The notes under the pieces were generated by a model that worked only from the letters and a program-made list of their open reading frames with translations, was not told the origin of the DNA and did not search any database. Positions 39,251 to 62,700 of a stretch of DNA of 64,000 nt are shown here, one piece after another (position 1 is the stretch's first letter; each line of letters opens with the position of its first letter). A program made the translations under genes and the position numbers. Origin of the DNA: Tubiluchus corallicola (lineage: Eukaryota; Priapulida; Priapulimorpha; Priapulimorphida; Tubiluchidae); assembly GCA_030141605.1 (NCBI GenBank), contig JAQGDQ010000125.1, positions 310,001 through 374,000 on the forward strand, in the 5' to 3' direction.

Positions 39251-41744
39251 TCACTGCAATGGTTGCTCTGAAACAGCACAATAGCTTTTCACACGTGAGA
39301 AATAAAATGGCGGATAGTCAGCATCTGTGAGATGAACATCTGTATGCGAATCCTGACCATTCCTGCAAAAAACACTATCATGATTTGCAATTACGTCAAC
39401 AATTTAGGTAACAAAAATTTAATTACATCCTACACATTCAAGCATTAGTACAATGTAAATAGGTCATGACAGGCAAATGAAACTTTAGTTAATACAAATT
39501 AACTATGAAAAATTGAATGTGTACAAACAACTAACAACAACTTACTGATAACGTGTGATAATAGAATAGCATTGCCACTCAAGTTTGAAATGAGGGCGAT
39601 GACCTACGCTCTTTACTGCAAATTCCTATAAAAAATGCCAGTACAATATTATTGTCAGAACAGTTTTTCACTATAATGGTGGGTTATGCAAAAATTGAAA
39701 CTCATTACGATTCGGTGGACAAATCACGGTGTCAGTCTGTGATGGCTTCTATCAGAAACCACACAATCCAGAATAACTTGCCACTTTCTTAGATGGCGCT
39801 ATTAGTAAAACACCAAGTGCTGTTCTTGTAAAAAAAAGAAAACTAGCTGCTTCAAAGAAACCAGATTTGTGCACTGTACTCACTAGGCCTAAACACAATT
39901 AGTGAGAAACAACATATTATGTATACATACTTATATGCACGAATGTTTGATCAACATTGGCAAATGTTAAATTAACCATCATTCAAAGTGCCATGCACAA
40001 CACACTTTACATAATTCGGTGCTGTGTAATAAGTATGTTCTGTTCTGTCTAGCATATTAGACTACGATAAATATTCCTGCTTACAAACAAAACCCGAACA
40101 AAAGCGAACTAAGATGATATAAAAGCCATAAAAGCTTATTAGTCACACGAAAGTGTCTTATTGAAGCATGTGAAGCAAAAATATTGAGTCAATTATGCGG
40201 GGCTATTTGAGTCAATTACCTACAGTTTTTATGTACATTTGAATAGAAGGAACCCATACCAGGCGTTTTTGAGTCAATTAAGCGATTGAGTCTATTAAGC
40301 GGCGCCTACTGTAGTATAAAAGTAAGCAATAAACAGCCTGCCTTAAAACATTAATGTAGTGACACTGGTTCCCGTTTCAATAAGCAGTTACAAACAAGCA
40401 CACAGTGTATCCACAAGGAAATATGAATGCGTAAATATGACACTTCGCCAAACTCAGTTTTTCGGGTAGTTTGGACAGTTTTTTGGCTCCTAGTTGTCTG
40501 AATTATGTAACGTTTACTGTATCAATTCGTCCTTACCAAATGAAATGTTTTCTCTGGTTCCACCAATGGCTGGTGTCGTGAACGCTTGTAGCGACCATAA
40601 AAGCGCGAGTACATGTACTCATTTGACTTCCGTTTCCTCATTGATATAACAACTGTATTCGACATCATGCGGTAATGGCCGATTAATAATGATGGCACTT
40701 TGCTGTTTTTAGCTTTTAATCTTGGTAGCGAACAGTACGGATCCTCGGGAGTTGTCAGCATCAAAAGTGTACCTGTTATGAAAATAAACTTTAACTGGTG
40801 AATTTGGTGCTTTTTATTTTGCAATGATGAACACGTAATGATTAACAGAACGCTTTTAAATTTTACCATCAGGAAAAAATCGAAGATATCTGTAATATTC
40901 GACGACATGCCAAGGTCTGTAGAAAGAATCAAGCGACTGCTCTCCACGACGCACGTAGGTTGTCTTGCTTATGTAACACCCTTAAAGAAAAACATCAAAG
41001 CTGCTTTACAAAACACACGAATTCACAATATTACCTTGCTGATTGCATGATTTCGAAAATATATTGTATAACAAATATTGAGAGACGAAAAACCTGTCTC
41101 ACCATTGTATCTCATATGAGGACGTTTAAGCCACATGTCTCGCCAACTGGTATATTTTCCAAGCGTACCACATGTTTGGCCAAAGATTCTGTTAAACCAC
41201 AAAAATACAGCTCAGAAGCTTCAAACTTTTACATTAAGCAAATTAATAATGAAATCCACTAAACATTAAACTACATACAAAGAAACAAAGATGCAAGCAC
41301 CCATAGCAAAAGACAAGGCACATATACGCACACCAAAGCAAAGCTTTAAGCATCAGCAAGTTCATAATGTGGATATCAGATTGCAGCAGCACTAAAAATG
41401 TTGGCTTTGATCCCTAAACCATTCACCAAAGCAATGCATACAAACAATATGGCTGCAGAGGTTTAGGCCTCTGATAAATGCTATATTTGCTTAATTTGCA
41501 TTTACTTATTTTTTTACTACATGAGCTATGACATTGAATCTAAACATATTAGAGTCACTTAAGCATTTTCTGTCCTAGCAAAAGTAGTTATAACATGAAG
41601 CAGTTATATTTGTTGGAATCAGCAGATGTCTATACTACTCAGTTAAGTGAGATAATAGTTTAAACATTAAGCCTCATAACTAGTCGTTAACTATTGTCTT
41701 TAGTAATTTTTGTAAGAGAGCTAAAGAAAGAGAAAAAGAAAGAG

Positions 41745-41819
<75 letters not shown>

Positions 41820-44396
41820 GAGAGTATGCATAAAAGAGAGACAGACATTTACTATTTATTACTTCTACTAATCAAGCAGTAGATAGCGGGTATAGCTGAT
41901 ATCTACCTAACACATGCCAATCTCCAAAGTTCTGAGTCCCTTGCACAAACATAAAAACCACGAGAAACAAGTGACAGTTGCTCTAGAGCTCTCAGATCCA
42001 AATCAGAAGATACCACCCACTTGAAGATATACATTAATACCTCAATAGGCAAGGCTGAAATATGTGTTGCCTGAAAACAAAAATCATAAATACTGGCAAT
42101 ATTTCTATAGTGATTTCCTCACATTTATTCAACAAAAAGCAGTAAAATAATGTGGAGATTTTTGGAACATCAAGCAACATCAAGTATAAATGCTGTTTCA
42201 CATGAGATAATTTTTTCTGGAAGTAAAAGCAGTTCAGTTAGATAAAATGTTAAAATTTATCTAGACAGAGCTCAGAAACAGTCTTTCAGTATGACTTAAA
42301 TTATCTTTATTCACAGTCTGTTATTTACAAACCCTCCAAAATATAAATGTTTAATTTATACAATTCCTTTTCTTTAAAAATTTGACAGGTCTACAAGAAA
42401 TTACAATTTACCTTTTGTTCCCAAGCAACTTGACAAATGACTCTGTTAGAATGATCATCAACAATCAATTTCTGGAACTTAGTAGCCAAATCAAGTTCGT
42501 CTTCATTCCAACTTGTTTCCTCCCTAAAAACATCATTAATAACCAGCAACATAAGTTTATTTTAAATAATAAAATAAATACTTAAGCCATATATATATAT
42601 ATATATATAAGTATAAATAAAATAACTATAAGCCATAAACTGCATCTATTTTACCTTTCTGTGACCTTCTTAAACTCCAAATTATCTTTAGAACTTGGTT
42701 TCACACCAACCATATCTTGGTATCGGAACTCAATGTCAGGCACTAGTTGAACAGCTTGTCTGTAGTATGTAATAGCTAAAAAGAATTACAAAAAATTAGA
42801 AAGAGTTGATACTAGCACATTGGGATTTTTAAAGCAGCATGCCAGCATAAAACTGTAGACTGTTGCCTAACAGTTTTTCATATGGAACAATCTGACACGT
42901 GAAAGGTAGCTCTAGACTTCAGTGCACGAAGAAGTCTGGCACGCTGTATTGTAGCTTAAAAACCTGCTTTAATTGTGCATTATATCCTCCAAAGTCAATT
43001 GTATGAATGTCTTAGTAGAGTGTGTATATAACTTCTACATGGCTACGCAACTAAAACGATCCTGTCACACTAAATAGAGTTGGTAAATCTTAGAAGAATT
43101 GAGCAAATGGCAAATTTTTCTTTCTTGTATAGTTACTATAGATTTTTTCTGATGGGCCTACATGTATTGCATGCACACTCAGAGCCAGAAAAGATGCACT
43201 TGCTTCCTGTTTATCAGGTAATTCTGTGGGCCATTAAAATACCAAAAAATCGTCACCCAGAGTTTACTGGAAGTGCTTTATGTTGCATACCCTTGATTGC
43301 ATCATTTTTGTCTCTTAATAATTGAAAGCCTACTGGTCATCTTGCACATTCCACAATTTAATCAGAATTTAAAAAAATATTAATACAGTCATAACTGCAG
43401 TTTAAAGTCATCCTAGAGGTTTTTATCTTTTACATTTCCAAAAAAAAATTGTGCAAAAAGAAAAGAATTCTCAAGTCAATTGAGGAATGTTGCCAAAGAA
43501 GTTAGTCATCAATGTCCTACAGTGAACAGTGCTGTTTTTAATTTCAAATGTTCAAGGCAGTAGCAGCACCAACAATCTTGGTTGTTTTTGTAAATGATGT
43601 TGACTAGGTTAACTGGATTAGCAAAGGAAAGCTGTGCTAAGCTGATATGGCTAAACTGTTGAGTGTGCAAAGTAAGTAGTTCCAATAGCACTTAAATTCC
43701 AATCCACTGTGCTGACTTTTAAAGCATTCTCCCAATGAGTGCAGACGTCAATTTTTTGGTAAAATTATTAAAAAACATTTTTATGATACACAGAATCACA
43801 CCTAAAGTTTTTATATAATTGTGTAAGCTCCATACAAATGATGACGATTTTAAAAAGATTAAAAAATTATAGTAATCATGTTTCATAGCTGTACAATTTT
43901 CAAAGTGCAAAAAATTGCCAAACGTTTGCAGTAAAAACAAACAAACAATTCGCATCAAATCATTTGTACTATTCTTACAACAAAGCTTAAAAGACTGGAA
44001 TCTCAAGTTTAAGGTCAAGTCTTTCAAGTTTGCAAGTCCAAGTCTTGACCCTAAGTCCCCAACCCTAGGCTAAAGTGTCAAAATATCAAAGGAGCCTCTA
44101 CCTTCATATAATCGACCAGTTTGTTCTGCTTGGACACCTTCTTGGAACAAACGTATGGCTTCTTCTTCTACGTCAATAGTAGATTCGCTTCTGGACGACA
44201 GTTTACGTCTCCTTCCTGCTTCCAATCCCAACTCTTCCTTCCACTGTTGACGAAAGTCATCCAAGAAATCACGATTTGTCAAATTAGAAGATGGCTCACC
44301 ATCTTCATCTTCTTCATCGTCCAAGCCAATACCATCTGCTGCTCCACCACCACCAGAAAATGAAGCAGGTTCATCAGCAAGAATTATATTATTGTC
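39251..44396 (-). CDS. FBXO9: F-box only protein 9
   Basis: Substrate-recognition subunit of an SCF ubiquitin ligase; in mammals it targets TEL2/TTI1. Minus-strand exons: 44102-44396, 42655-42775, 42412-42523, 41907-42070, 41103-41188, 40867-40980, 40537-40772, 39546-39625, 39251-39362 (TGA). Phases agree and total 1320 nt, 439 residues (human 447 with its first exon). Visible features: an acidic N-terminal stretch; a TPR/MIT-like helix pair ending in [14 protein letters not shown]; the F-box starting about residue 180 ([20 protein letters not shown]), continuing into [17 protein letters not shown]; then the conserved C-terminal beta region ([59 protein letters not shown]). The exon at 44396 starts in phase 0, so a short first coding exon is missing from this span. 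Confidence 0.95.
40190..40311. mobile_element. One end of a pogo/Tigger-like element in an FBXO9 intron
   Basis: Read on the minus strand it begins CAGTAGGCGCCGCTTAATAG and contains three ATTGACTCAA phrases. It is flanked by TA at 40312-40313. The sequence style matches Tigger termini. The other terminus was not located, so the left border is approximate. Confidence 0.5.
41722..41844. repeat. (GA)n microsatellite in an FBXO9 intron
   Basis: Imperfect AAAG units grade into a pure GA run of more than 60 bp. The charged E/R frame across it is an artefact. Confidence 0.95.
42588..42609. repeat. (TA)n microsatellite
   Basis: About 11 AT units within an FBXO9 intron, between exons 42412-42523 and 42655-42775. 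Confidence 0.9.
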
Positions 44397-45062
44397 CTGC
44401 AAAAAGTACAATTATTGCACACTAACTAATATGTTACTCTTCTTGTAACCAACTATTAAAAGATCTTTGCATTAGTGCATACACATAATAAGGAGCAAAG
44501 CAAACTAAATTATAAATATGCAGAAGAAAAATCAACAAATTTTAGATATACATATTATTATATTTGTTACAATTAGAATGCTTACATGTGAACAAATGGC
44601 TATGCATGACGTTACCATAACAATATAATAGTTAGCAAAATAGGTTCTCTTTCTTAGTGATTTACAGCATTGCACGGGATAAAATTAGCTACTTACAAAC
44701 TTAATATACACAAAGCCCTAGACCAAGTGAAATATATTTCAGATTAGCAAACTCTAAAAAGGCCTATTAACGACAGCATCTCAGTATTGCAACAACAAGA
44801 GCTATACCGTACAAAAGCAAGAAAATGATTATTACCCAAGAAGATACAACAAATACTCATTAAGTAGTATGACTGCTGACTTTTTCAATCTACATACTGA
44901 TGAAGTAAAATGTTTTTTTATACTCTTAATATAATAACCAACAAGCACTTGCCATATAAAACTCTTTCCAGGTAAAAACATAGAACACACTGCCTGCTGT
45001 CACCTTTAACACACAATAGCCATACTTTTTGCACACACAAATGTATTCAAGTGCCCTGAATT

Positions 45063-45063
<1 letters not shown>

Positions 45064-45099
<36 letters not shown>
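45064..45099. repeat. (TA)n microsatellite
   Basis: About 17 uninterrupted AT units at the left edge of a retroelement-like block. Confidence 0.95.
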
Positions 45100-45100
<1 letters not shown>

Positions 45101-45436
45101 CACAACCGGATTAATTTGTAGGCTATTTTGCTTTTAATTAGTTAGTTTTGCCCGCAGAATTCTACTTTACTAATTGTTTTTCGTAAATTTGCATGACTAT
45201 ATTTTCCATAATTGTGTGTCATCAATTTAATTTTGATTTATTTTCGTTTTCTATTCTTCATTTTGTTATAATATTTGCTCACCATGCTGAAAATTGTATA
45301 CTCACTAATTAGGGATGGCAGACTAGACGACCACTTGGTCTTTCGCCATCCCGCCCTTCTTAAATTTCGTAGCTTATTGTTATAATTAATACTATTCTGA
45401 GATTATTATTTTGAAGGCAAATAAATGATGATTAAA
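45100..45436 (+). mobile_element. Probable L2/CR1-type LINE 3' end
   Basis: An AT-rich 3'-UTR-like block ends TTGAAGGCAAATAAATGATG ATT, the typical terminus of L2/CR1 LINEs (an AAATAAATGATGAT-style microsatellite tail). It contains a perfect 8-bp inverted repeat, GGGATGGC ... GCCATCCC (45312-45352), with an inner GACC ACTT GGTC hairpin. No reverse transcriptase remains; the class call is by resemblance. Confidence 0.45.
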
Positions 45437-45621
45437 AACCCTACCATACTGATCCGTCGGAGACTAGCTGTTTTACAATGACCCGGTCAAAATTAAGTGT
45501 AAGTAATAGTTGCAAGCCAGAGATCATCAATGGCTGTTTCAAATTACAATATCTCTGCAAGAAAAGCAAACAATACTAGAATGATATTTCCGAAACATCA
45601 AGAAAGCTGCCATCTTCTTAC

Positions 45622-45648
45622 GCACAGAACCGCAACGAAGCACGTCAT
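45622..45648 (-). CDS. FBXO9: Candidate first coding exon of FBXO9
   Basis: ATG at 45648 followed by eight codons (MTCFVAVLC) and a donor TGTGC|GTAAGA. The donor phase (0) fits the acceptor at 44396. The surrounding minus-strand DNA is CG-richer (GACGTGCTTCGTTGCGG), as expected near a start site. The exon is short and the phase match alone is weak evidence. Confidence 0.25.
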
Positions 45649-45962
45649 GAATGATGGAACTTATTCGATTCGGTGACGGCTTATTGTGACTACTGCGTTG
45701 AAACCATAAATAAAACAGGACCTGGACTCTCTGCAGATAGCAGGCGAGGTCCCGATTTCTATGCACATAGGTAATTTCACGGAACTTATCTCTTAGAAAT
45801 ATTGTAGAACCACGTAAGCATCAAATTATCGCAATTTTAATTTAGTTAAGCGGAAATTATAGTTATCAAATCAATAAGCCCATGTTAGGTATATGCAGTG
45901 TTCACTACAGTAGACTCCATTGTGATAGTTTCAGAGTTCAATATACCGCTTGGGTAATTATT

Positions 45963-46335
45963 AGAGGTGAGCACTAAATGTACGAGTTCGAACTTTCGAA
46001 TTCGATTCGAACAAGTTTTTTTTAGTTCAATTCGATTCGAACCTAAAATTATAGATTCAGATAATCAGCACTTCAACCACATATATTCCTTATCATTGAA
46101 AAGTCATGCAATTCGCACAATTTAACTGTCATCTTTGTGCACAATTTTTAAATAAGTTATTAGTGATTTTACTGAAGAACAAAATCGAATAATGTGCATG
46201 ATCTTTGTAAGACCACTTTTTACTGATAGTTTGAAACCTTATTCGAAAATCTTTCAAGCTCGGTTCGAGTTTGAGTCGAATTCAAGTCACAAATTCGATT
46301 CGAATTCGCTTTCTAGTAGAGTATGCTCACCCCTG
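45963..46335. mobile_element. hAT-like palindromic MITE rich in TTCGAA
   Basis: The left edge AGAGGTGAGCA and the reverse complement of the right edge, CAGGGGTGAGCA, are hAT-style inverted termini. The subterminal DNA on both sides is packed with TTCGAATTCGATTCGAA-type palindromes. It is about 370 bp and has no coding capacity. An 8-bp target duplication could not be confirmed. Confidence 0.55.
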
Positions 46336-47798
46336 ATAGTTACAGGTATGCTTAGTTCATTGTCTCAGTAATTAGCTAGGTTCAGCCATTCAGGTAACAT
46401 CTCAACTCTTTGTATCAAGCAGGCCCCACCATGCTCAGCTAGCAGAGAAACAAATCATAACATAATTAATTTTTATAAATCAGTCATCACAGTACACCTA
46501 ACCTACATAACTAACTTCAACATTTAAATTTAATAAAAGATAATGATGCAGACATTTTCGTTTAAGGAAACAAAATTTATTTTTTAGTTTCACAACATAA
46601 CAAATTCACTTACATATTATACTTTTGCACTAAAGAGTAAATGTTGTTTCACCAGACTTGCAGAAACATAGCAGATTCCAAATTACTCTACGATATATGT
46701 ACAGCTGATTGACTGAATTGATTACATTATGCTAATAGTGACTGTGTTAACTTGATACTATCATTAAAATAAGACAATTAAACTTACAACACCGGAGTGG
46801 TAAACAGTCAATATATTAAAAATAATGAGCTGCACTAGTTAAGAAACTAGTTCATTAAATATAACAGTGATCAGTTAATACCTTCTCAAATTCTTTATGA
46901 TAATAAAAATTACTGCCAAAACCGATACAAACAAATATGATACTTGTGACATTAGAAATTTCCATTACTGTTGTAAGCATCACATTGCCAGTTTACCACA
47001 GATTACTATGAAGGCAGATTATGCACACTTTTGCCCAAGGTAAGTATTGAACACCTAAGTTTACATTTTTGTCCAATCACAAACAGATTATTTTACATAT
47101 GAATAAATTCTATACTAACATACAGCACTATTCCCTCTTTTGGTAAAGACAGAGAATACATCCTACAATGCATAGTCAACTAAATAAATATTACCAAGCT
47201 ACTCAAGTCTCAAACGTCTACAGATTCTAAGTTTTCCTAAAGTCACTTTAATTATTAACAATTTAAACGTAACATGATTAAAAGAAAACATCTAGTGAGA
47301 ACAAAAACAGTATGTAAAACATAACAAAGCAGGGATGATGACCTTCCAGGAGCACTTCTTCAAGATAATATCAGATAAGACAGCAGCTTAAAAATCATAA
47401 AAGGAGTGAGATCTCTAATTATTTTTATGCAGTGACTTTACATGTAACAATTTCAATCAAAACTTGCTCAGTGAATTACAAGACCAAAAATGATAAAAAT
47501 CTCCACATTCACTGGGATTGAACCCAACATTCACATAGCTAGCTTGCACAATTTTAAAATAATTAGTCGTCTAATAGGAACGATAATGTATCAATCTGTA
47601 CATAAGATTTTCCACTCATTGACGGCAAAAGAAATTTGGCTTGTTTTGGGTGCATAACTTGCCAAAACCCTGCCATCCCTGCAAAGTGTTTTTGAGCATA
47701 AATTTATAAACATGTCAAAGGTGCAAGAATTGAAAATTTAAAATAAATACTCAAATGTAAATCTCTGGCATGATTGTAGTAGCTAGAAGAAGGATTGC
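46336..47798. other. Intergenic DNA and probable SDHA 3' UTR
   Basis: No coding exon. On the minus strand this follows the SDHA stop codon and is AT-rich with several possible AATAAA signals; the 3' end was not assigned. Confidence 0.5.
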
Positions 47799-58351
<10,553 letters not shown>

Positions 58352-59783
58352 ACTATACAATTTTACTGAAAGCTAAAGACATTGAACAACCAGAACGGAC
58401 ACACGCAGCCCTAACAGCGGCTTATCGCGTAAATTCAATCCTCCATTTAGAGAGCATTTAGACCAGCTACACGCGCAAGCCAGAGTTAAACCAATGACCT
58501 GACGCAAAGTAGATTTCATACTTTTTAAACGTTTAGTAAAATATTTCTGTTAACGTGTTGTGTTTTTCCTATAATGATGATGATCGTATAATACCCAAAG
58601 TTACCATTTCTATTGATATAAACTAGAACTACCTTTTCTGTACAGTATAGCGTTTTGTAAGCCAGACTCAGCACACTTTTAATGTAGATGGTTGCGGCGG
58701 CATAGCCATGTTTGAATGAATGATGTTTCACTATTAATGATATAAATAAACGACTTATAATTACGCAGGGCAGCATGGCACATTTTCTGGTAGCAATCCA
58801 TTCATTTTTCACCAGGTTTGGTGTTTCTTAGCTTCATTCACCAAGTACTCATACGTTCAGTTCCTGCCCCTTTCCCCCCAAGATTACTGTCAATAACTTA
58901 ATCCTCGATGGGTGATTTCTATAGTACCATTATGGTCAACATAACAGCTTCATAAACTTTAGTAGAAACAGATTAAAAGTTGAGCAATTGAGCGAGTATA
59001 ATTAAAGTCATGCAAAGATGTAGTAATAATTATTGCTGCTGGTCATATAAAATTAGTTGTTATAAATCAAAACAAGAAAGGTTTAAATTTTGTAGGAGGC
59101 ACTCATATTTTTATATGAACAATATCATTAGAGGATGCCAGCACCTCAGACTTTTAAGACTTGTATAACAAACCATCTCAGTATCTAGCCTTTTGGTTAG
59201 AGTTTTTATTAGCTGAGACTATATCACTTCAAGTAAATATTATTTCAACTGCATCACTCATTTCCTGCATGAAGTTATGAACACATGGCAATATACTTAT
59301 AATAAGAAGTCTCGAACAATCTAATGTCTCTTATGACATACAACACAATGGAACAAAGTTCTATTAATCAGTATAAAGAAACTTTCTTCCTAAGATTTCT
59401 ATCCAAACTGTAAATATCCTGATTATTATTTTTTTAAACAAAACTGTCAATTTTGAAAACAGACGTTTTATTAGCATGGAGTACTTCCAGTGAGCAGTTC
59501 TGGAATATTTAAGCGTATAGTTTTTGTAACATACATATTTTTAGTACATTTACATAATAGCTCTTTTCTAAGCCTAGTTCTAAAATGGATATACACCATC
59601 ACATCTTATTTGATGCTTTTTTGATACAATATTAAGCACGACTAAAATCATTGCACTATCAAGTGCCGAAACTGGATAATCTAGCAACTCAACAGACACT
59701 TTGCTTTTACCAATTATGATTCGACTGCTAATATTTTTGTATAAAGTAAATAACTTTATAATAACTAGACATCTTTGCAACGT
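58352..59783. other. SDHA upstream region and LRR-gene 3' flank
   Basis: No coding exon. On the minus strand the LRR gene ends at 59784 and SDHA starts at 58351, so the SDHA promoter lies here, probably in 58352-58510 where CG is more frequent (CACGCAGCCC, TTATCGCG, CACGCGCAAGCC). No TATA box is obvious. Confidence 0.45.
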
Positions 59784-62700
59784 TTATTCATTGTTAGCTT
59801 TTAATGATATTTCTTTGTAGGCATTAGACAGGCGACTATGCCCTGTACTAGAAAAGTTATTGCCTTCCAAGTCTAAATTTGAAATGCTCTTGTTTTTACG
59901 GATGTAATACAGGAAAGCATCTAGAACTTCATCAGTCAAACCGCAGTAATCTAAAGATAATGTTTCCAAGTTTGTTTGATATAGCAGCGACTCAGCTATA
60001 CTGTGCCAACCCAGCAAACCAACTTGGTTGCTTCCAGTCAAACTTAAGCCTTTAATAGGAAAATTCTCTTTCAATAATGTCGCCAGTTTCAAAATTCCTG
60101 TGTCACCAAGTTCGCAGTCACCTATATCAAGGTACTGTATAAACGAGTTCATTTCAGAGGCAGGTCTTTCATACTCGGGAGGTGGAGGCACACCTGCCAG
60201 ATCTGATACAGTTTTTTCTGTAATCTCTCTGTACTCATTTTCACTATTCGAAGTAAAACGATGAAGTTGCAGTAGACTATCGAAGATATAACTAAAGCCT
60301 AAATCCCCAAGTTGGTTACCATACAGTCTGAAAAATAAAAAAAAATATATGAAAACAAACGAAAGAACAATCATAAAAGCGTGTTTACTTCTTGCTAAGT
60401 TAAAATAAAATATGCACTACTAGATAAAAATAAGATAGAACACTCACAACAAAACTTGGGGCGTCGATCGTTTGACATGAATAAGTTTAGCAAGTGCCTC
60501 TGCCCCAGTTGGTGTAACATTGTTTAGGCTTAAATTTAGTACCTGAAATGATAAAAATAAATTTTAATAGCTAAAAGTTTTAAAAGTTTAATGACCAAAA
60601 ATTTTCTGAAAATATTAATGGACAAAAAGTAGCCATTTTAGAATATTGTATCATAGGTTTAATCCTGTCAGTTCCTATGCATTATTACAATGACAGTGTA
60701 ATGAATAAAGCAAAAACACAATTTGCCATAATTAACTGCGAATTTCCAAAACACATGCCCTTTATAGTGTATGCAAGCAGTAAACTGCAAAAGAACAGGA
60801 ATAGTGTTTATGGCTGAAAAAAAGATAATGATGATGGACTAAGAAAGGCAGGAAGCACACAGAAGCAACATTATTCAATTTTCTACAGAGAATGTTCATC
60901 GAAGCTAGCATTAATGGAACAAATGGACAGTAGAAGTATTTGTCAAAAAGAAAAAGTAATAGCGAATAGTTTGATACTGATGGTTTACAAAATATGCAGG
61001 CATCATATCACAGTTGACTTGAGAATCTATCACAGGCATAATAACCTTGACAATCATTTTACACATTTAATAAATTTCACACACAGAGAAAACACTGATT
61101 AAAAATGTACCAGAACTAATCTAATTTGTAGTACAACAATACAAAATCTTCAGTGGTGCACAGTGCAAGAGGAAAAAAGCAAAACTGCATGTAAATCACA
61201 GTTAAAACACTGCATAATACAAAGTACGCACATTGCTGATGAAAGTTACTGTAGGTGTATTTAATTTTGTCAGTATTTAATCTAATGCCAAAGGGCTTAC
61301 AGTAACGTAGTTTAGATTTAAACTGGATTACAATTTACAAATCCAGTAATCCAAACAATACAAATATTTCAGAGCTAAAATTGAATTAGGTGCAGGATTT
61401 CATGAAAAGTACAAAAGTTCACCAGAAATTAAATACGTTTACAGATAATATTAATCATGTGCCACTGCGTTAACTAGCATTTAGCTGCAATCATTAGTAT
61501 CCACTTACATTGCAAATAATTTGTTACATCTATGATATATTAACATCTATGCTGTACATACATAATACATCTCTGATATAACAAATTATGCTGTACACTT
61601 GTTGAAGCTCACGAGGTAATCACTAGAACACTGCAAAGTGCTGACACCACAAATCCACACAGCTGACAATAGCAAGCATTTCTAAACAGCTTCAGGAAAG
61701 CAAAACCGTTTTAACAAATCACTGTCTACCTGCAGATTTGATTTAGACTTTTCCAAAGCTCTGCACATTTTAATAATACCGTCATCACCTACATTGCAGT
61801 TTCGAATATCTAGCGAAGTTATGTCATCTCTTGCTATAAGATGCTGTGCAACTTCGTCAATCTATAAAACACTAGGAATGGATCTGGTGCGTAAATTTAA
61901 AAAAAAATAAAGGTAAATTTAAAAAAAACTTATGTCTTACAAGCTGAAACACTAAACAAAAAATTAAAGGCAATTACACTATAATTTTTTATCAAAAATT
62001 AAAGCAAAGATAACTTGAAAATAAAAATGTTATAATAAGTTATTTCAGATCTTCCCAGTATAACTGATCAAAGCACTTTTGTCCACTACCTGGTTTGACG
62101 ATAAGTTCACTCCTGCTAAGTCAATTTCACCCAGAATTGCTTGAATGTTTTCCTTAATTGGTTTTGCTAGTCCAATGCCGATCTCTCGTTCACATCGACT
62201 AGACCATTGACTGTCTATATAACTGGAGGTGGAAGTCGCGCTTGATTCACTTTCATGTCTTAAATCACTCTTTTCATTGTTACTTATAGGTAGTGCCGTA
62301 GTGGTTGCTGAAAGATAAGGCTAAGGATTCAGAAACAACTTGCCTTCCAAATGCATACATAAACTATAACAAAGTTTTTGTGAAGTCACACATACAATAA
62401 AATGCTAACAACAATAGCCCTAATTCAACTAGGCAAGACTGAAAAATCTTTTTCAAAACTTTTATTGTACAACTATCTGTAAAAAACAAATTCTTGAACT
62501 GCCTATAATATCACTCCAGTTATAGTCTAACGTATATCAACTACAGCTATAATATATTAGTCAATAACATCGTTTTAAGTGAAAGCAAAAAAAAGAGTGA
62601 ACCTACAAGCAACATCTTTATAGTACCTGTAACTGTAGCTGATTTTGAAGTTAACATCTTTTCATCTATGGCTCCTCCTTCGGGCTCTTGGCGGTGCTGC

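Noticed and set aside
41694-41882. Charged E/R/K-rich plus-strand frame
   Set aside because: It is produced by the GA microsatellite inside an FBXO9 intron.
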